8,657 nucleotides of DNA from Actinomycetes bacterium (GTDB taxonomy: Bacteria > Actinomycetota > Acidimicrobiia > Acidimicrobiales > Palsa-688), in NCBI GenBank assembly GCA_021846485.1, contig JAJZWW010000111.1:1-8657 (forward strand), in the 5' to 3' direction. The position numbers were made by a program, and so were the translations under genes. This document shows positions 6,643 through 8,657 of the stretch, one piece after another. The notes beneath the pieces are model-generated. The model saw only the letters and a program-made list of their open reading frames with translations, was not told the origin of the DNA and did not search any database. Position 1 is the first letter of the stretch. Each line of letters starts with the position of its first letter.

Positions 6643-6700
6643 CCTCCCCCTAGATAGCCGGGTCCCTGCCCGGCTCCAATAATATATCAGCCTAGGGGGA
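6643..6700 (-). promoter_or_regulatory. Leader/promoter region of the solute-binding gene with nested inverted repeats
   Basis: On the minus strand the ribosome-binding site GGGGGAGG covers 6643-6650. Upstream lies a 7-bp hairpin (6656-6662 with 6669-6675, 6-base loop), then an AT-rich island with TATATT (6681-6686) or TATTAT (6679-6684) as candidate -10 boxes; no clear -35. A perfect 9-bp inverted repeat, TCCCCCTAG (6645-6653) with CTAGGGGGA (6692-6700), encloses all of this. One arm overlaps the ribosome-binding site. The other lies where the -10/-35 spacer would be. It could be a paired operator or, if transcription starts further upstream, an RNA stem hiding the ribosome-binding site. Confidence 0.45.
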
Positions 6701-6704
6701 CCGT

Positions 6705-6728
6705 CGGGGTGGCGCAAGGCGCCCCCCG
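6705..6728 (-). terminator. GC-rich hairpin, probable terminator of the 6808-8574 gene
   Basis: Stem of 10 base pairs interrupted by one bulged base: C-GGGG (6705-6709), bulge T6710, GGCGC (6711-6715), loop AAG, GCGCC (6719-6723), CCCC-G (6724-6728). It lies 80 bases after the stop of the minus-strand gene and before the next gene's promoter region. No T-tract follows; terminators in high-GC actinobacteria often lack one. Confidence 0.5.
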
Positions 6729-6807
6729 TGGGAGCACTCGCCGGGACTCGACCATCCGATCCTGCGAGGCCCGAGGTCGTCGGCCACCACGTCGAGCACC
6801 AGGGGGG

Positions 6808-8574
6808 TCAGCCGCCACCGTCCGAGGTGTGAGCCCGGCCGTATACCGGGGTGTCGAAGCCACTGAGCATCCCGTCGCCGGCGGCGAGCCAGTAACCCCC
6901 CGCCGCGCCTGGGGCGACGGCCACCCCGACGACCGGGGAAGCGAGGGTCGAGCGGGCATCCGACCCGTGGAACGGGGTGTGGAAGTCGTAGACGTTGCCT
7001 GCCGCGGAGGCCACGAGGTAGCCGGTGCGGGTCGCGGCCATACCGACTACGGGAGCCAGGGAGAGCCCGGCCGGCGATCCGTGGAGGGGGGCGTCGAAGC
7101 CGTAGATCTGACCGGCGGCGGTGACCAGCCAGTAGCCGCCAGTGGCCAGGTCGGCGGCGATGCCGGTGACCGGCGCCCGGAGCCGACCGCCGGCCTCCGA
7201 GCCGTGCCAGGCGGTGTGGAAGCCGTACACGTTGCCATGGGCGGTGGCGAGCAGGTACCCAGTCGTGGTCGCCACGATCGCCGTGACCCGGGAGGTCGGG
7301 TGCCGTCCGGCCGCCGAGCCGTACCAGGGCGCGTGGAAGTTGTAGACGTTTCCCGCGGCGGTGACCAGCCAGTAGCCGCCGGTTGCCTGGTCGACGGCCA
7401 TACCCACGACCGGGGAGGTCAGCTCTCGGCCGGCCGCCGACCCGTACCAGGGGGTATGGAAGTTGTAGACCCCGCCTGCGGAGGTGACCTCGAGGTACCC
7501 GGTCGCAGTGGCGCCGACCCCGGCCGTCGCCGGCTCCCCGGGGGGAGGTCGGCCGCCGGCGGCGGCCATGCGGGGCTGCTCGACGGTGTCGAAGTCCCCG
7601 ATCCCGTTCGCGGTCCCTTCCCCGCCGCTCCATTGCCAGGCGACGGCGAAGCGGCTCGAGGCGGTGACCCCCCCGAAGAACCTGGCGCAGGCCTGGAGGC
7701 CCGGCCGGCACCAGCCGCTGGGGGGGCGGGTCAGGGCGGCGGTCTGGTCGTTGGCGGTCCACTCGTAGATCCCGCTCAGCCGGGCCGCCGGGCCGGTCCC
7801 GAAGATCGCCGCCCAGAAGGCGGGGTCGGAGTAGACGCCGGCGGCAAGGCCGGAGCGGGCTTCCAGGGCGTAGGCGAAGCCGTAGATCTCGGCGCGCGCG
7901 AGGGCCGGGGTCACGCGCGCCCCGCTCGGCTGGGCGTCGCAGGCGCTGCGGTACACCTTGGTCCACCCGTTGTCGGTGACCGGGTCGAAGACCGTGCTGC
8001 CGGGCAGCTCGACGTCCATCCACAGCACCGGCTGGTCGAGGGTGAGCGGGCGGATCGCGCTCAGCGCCCATCCCGCCTGCCGGCCCCAAGCGGCCGCCTC
8101 GGCGGCGGTGCCGTTGTAGTGGGGATCGACGCCGGGGCCGCCCATGAACCAGTAGGCGCCGGCGCCCACGCCGGTGTGGTAAGTCGTCGCGTCGCGATTG
8201 GCGGCGGCGGCGTCAGCCGCCGACCATGCCAGGGGGTAGGAGCCGCATCCCGCGGAGCGGGCCCAGTCCCCGGCCATCCCGGTGTAGCCCCCGTAGCCTC
8301 CCCCGACCGCCGGCGTGGTCGCCAGGCCACGGGTGGCAACGGGCACCCCCGTGCTGTCCGTGGCGAAGTAGAAGCCTGCGGGCGAGTCCCCTCCGGTGCT
8401 CGTCGCGTTCGCCTGTCCCGGCGTGGCGAGCGTGACGCAGGCGACCAGCGCTACCGCCCCGGCCAGGGCCGTCCGCCACCGACCTGCGCGCCTCTCCCGG
8501 CGGCGGCAGGGCTTGCTGTCGGCTGGGGCCAGCGCGTGGGGGGCTGGGTGGGTGCGGCGGGCCGGAAGGCGCAT
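6808..8574 (-). CDS. Secreted GH25-like protein with six C-terminal GYW/L repeats
   Basis: A 588-residue exported protein. It begins with a long basic N-region, then a hydrophobic core and likely signal cleavage after QANA (about residue 57). Residues about 65-335 form the same GH25-like domain as the 4058-4960 product: ATDST (71-75), GAYWFMGGPGVDPHY (139-153), DxE in WMDVELPGS (D187, E189), AGVYSDP (245-251), and WQWSGGEG...GIGDFD (313-329). Four cysteines (110, 212, 289, 296) match those of the paralogue. A short Pro/Gly linker (about 338-352) leads to six repeats of 38-42 residues (359-588) of the form GYWLVTAAGNVYNFHAPWYGS, probably propeller-like blades used for binding or surface display; such repeats are common in Acidimicrobiia. 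The ATG at 8574 has only a distant GGAG upstream, and no ATG/GTG start lies nearer the signal core. It is transcribed toward the solute-binding gene, with a hairpin between them. Confidence 0.85.
   Translation of the reverse strand: MRLPARRTHPAPHALAPADSKPCRRRERRAGRWRTALAGAVALVACVTLATPGQANATSTGGDSPAGFYFATDSTGVPVATRGLATTPAVGGGYGGYTGMAGDWARSAGCGSYPLAWSAADAAAANRDATTYHTGVGAGAYWFMGGPGVDPHYNGTAAEAAAWGRQAGWALSAIRPLTLDQPVLWMDVELPGSTVFDPVTDNGWTKVYRSACDAQPSGARVTPALARAEIYGFAYALEARSGLAAGVYSDPAFWAAIFGTGPAARLSGIYEWTANDQTAALTRPPSGWCRPGLQACARFFGGVTASSRFAVAWQWSGGEGTANGIGDFDTVEQPRMAAAGGRPPPGEPATAGVGATATGYLEVTSAGGVYNFHTPWYGSAAGRELTSPVVGMAVDQATGGYWLVTAAGNVYNFHAPWYGSAAGRHPTSRVTAIVATTTGYLLATAHGNVYGFHTAWHGSEAGGRLRAPVTGIAADLATGGYWLVTAAGQIYGFDAPLHGSPAGLSLAPVVGMAATRTGYLVASAAGNVYDFHTPFHGSDARSTLASPVVGVAVAPGAAGGYWLAAGDGMLSGFDTPVYGRAHTSDGGG
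6811..7500 (-). repeat. Six tandem protein repeats arranged as three two-unit pairs
   Basis: Units by residue: 359-399, 400-438, 439-479, 480-517, 518-559, 560-588. Odd units begin GYL (GYLEVTS, GYLLATA, GYLVASA); even units begin GGYWL (GGYWLVT, GGYWLVT, GGYWLAA). The odd-to-odd and even-to-even period is 79-80 residues. At DNA level a 26-base string is identical at 7115-7140 and 7355-7380, exactly 240 bases apart, and a 13-base string GGAAGTTGTAGAC recurs at 7335-7347 and 7458-7470. This points to growth by duplication of a two-unit block. Confidence 0.85.
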
Positions 8575-8628
8575 GAAGGGGGATGTCTCCAGGGGTGAGG
8601 ACTGCTCGACGCTTGCAGTGTGAAGCCG

Positions 8629-8634
8629 ATCGTA
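8629..8634 (-). promoter_or_regulatory. Possible -10 element (TACGAT) for the repeat-bearing GH25-like gene
   Basis: Minus-strand TACGAT followed by C, 55 bases upstream of the ATG at 8574. The -35 position falls at the window edge and reads nothing like TTGACA. It belongs to the TAYGATC set described for three other genes. Confidence 0.3.
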
Positions 8635-8657
8635 GGCAGCTCGAGACCCAGGACGCC

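Noticed and set aside
5156..6682. 508-codon plus-strand frame opposite the solute-binding gene
   Set aside because: It lies wholly antisense to a clear family member, has Val/Gly/Arg-biased composition and no motif; typical of antisense frames at high GC.
6692..6807. Alternative frame continuing past the stop of the 588-residue gene (PLVLDVVADDLGPRRIGW...)
   Set aside because: It looks briefly protein-like, but it would require a frameshift just before a repeat unit that ends naturally, and it runs into the terminator-like hairpin.
6811..7500. CRISPR-like or mobile-element interpretation of the DNA repeats
   Set aside because: The repeats are in phase with codons (123 and 240 bases), diverged, and encode the protein units; there are no uniform repeats with unique spacers.
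6709..8598. 629-codon plus-strand frame opposite the repeat-bearing GH25-like gene
   Set aside because: Antisense to a protein with signal peptide, conserved paralogue and repeats. Its internal periodicity only mirrors the repeats of the real gene.

Overview
The window comes from a very GC-rich actinobacterial chromosome. The best lineage clue is the C-terminal repeat domain of the gene at 6808-8574. It is built from about 40-residue units of the form GYW/L..T.AGN.Y.FH.P.YGS. From family knowledge, such units are especially abundant in class Acidimicrobiia, so that class is my best guess. There are six supportable protein genes and no tRNA, rRNA, CRISPR array or insertion sequence.

Left part (1-2121, minus strand): a stand-alone amino-acid-type adenylation enzyme (637-2121), then downstream on the same strand a small acyl/peptidyl carrier protein (121-366). 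They form a typical activate-and-load pair. Whatever accepts the loaded group lies outside the window. Between them is a 270-base stretch (367-636) with no convincing gene. A 371-base intergenic region (2122-2492), rich in inverted repeats, separates this pair from the rightward genes.

Centre (2493-4960, plus strand): a full-length polyprenyl-phosphate sugar phosphotransferase of the WcaJ/WbaP type, which starts exopolysaccharide repeat-unit synthesis. It is followed 83 bases later by a secreted protein with a GH25-like fold (DxE motif). The two are probably co-transcribed. The context suggests a surface or extracellular polysaccharide locus. A role for the adenylation/carrier pair in decorating that polymer is attractive but only inferred.

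Right part (5000-8574, minus strand): a Tat-type lipoprotein solute-binding protein of the peptide/nickel family (SBP_bac_5) with no permease or ATPase gene beside it in the window, and upstream of it a second, longer GH25-like secreted protein. The latter is a clear paralogue of the 4058-4960 product but carries six C-terminal propeller-like repeats. The two paralogues flank the solute-binding gene in opposite orientation.

Regulatory sequence: a TAYGATC hexamer-plus-C occurs upstream of four of the six genes at positions suited to a -10 element. Several inverted repeats stand out: a 15-bp one at 2162-2233, a 9-bp one overlapping the ribosome-binding site of the solute-binding gene, and a strong GC-rich hairpin at 6705-6728 that may terminate the paralogue gene.
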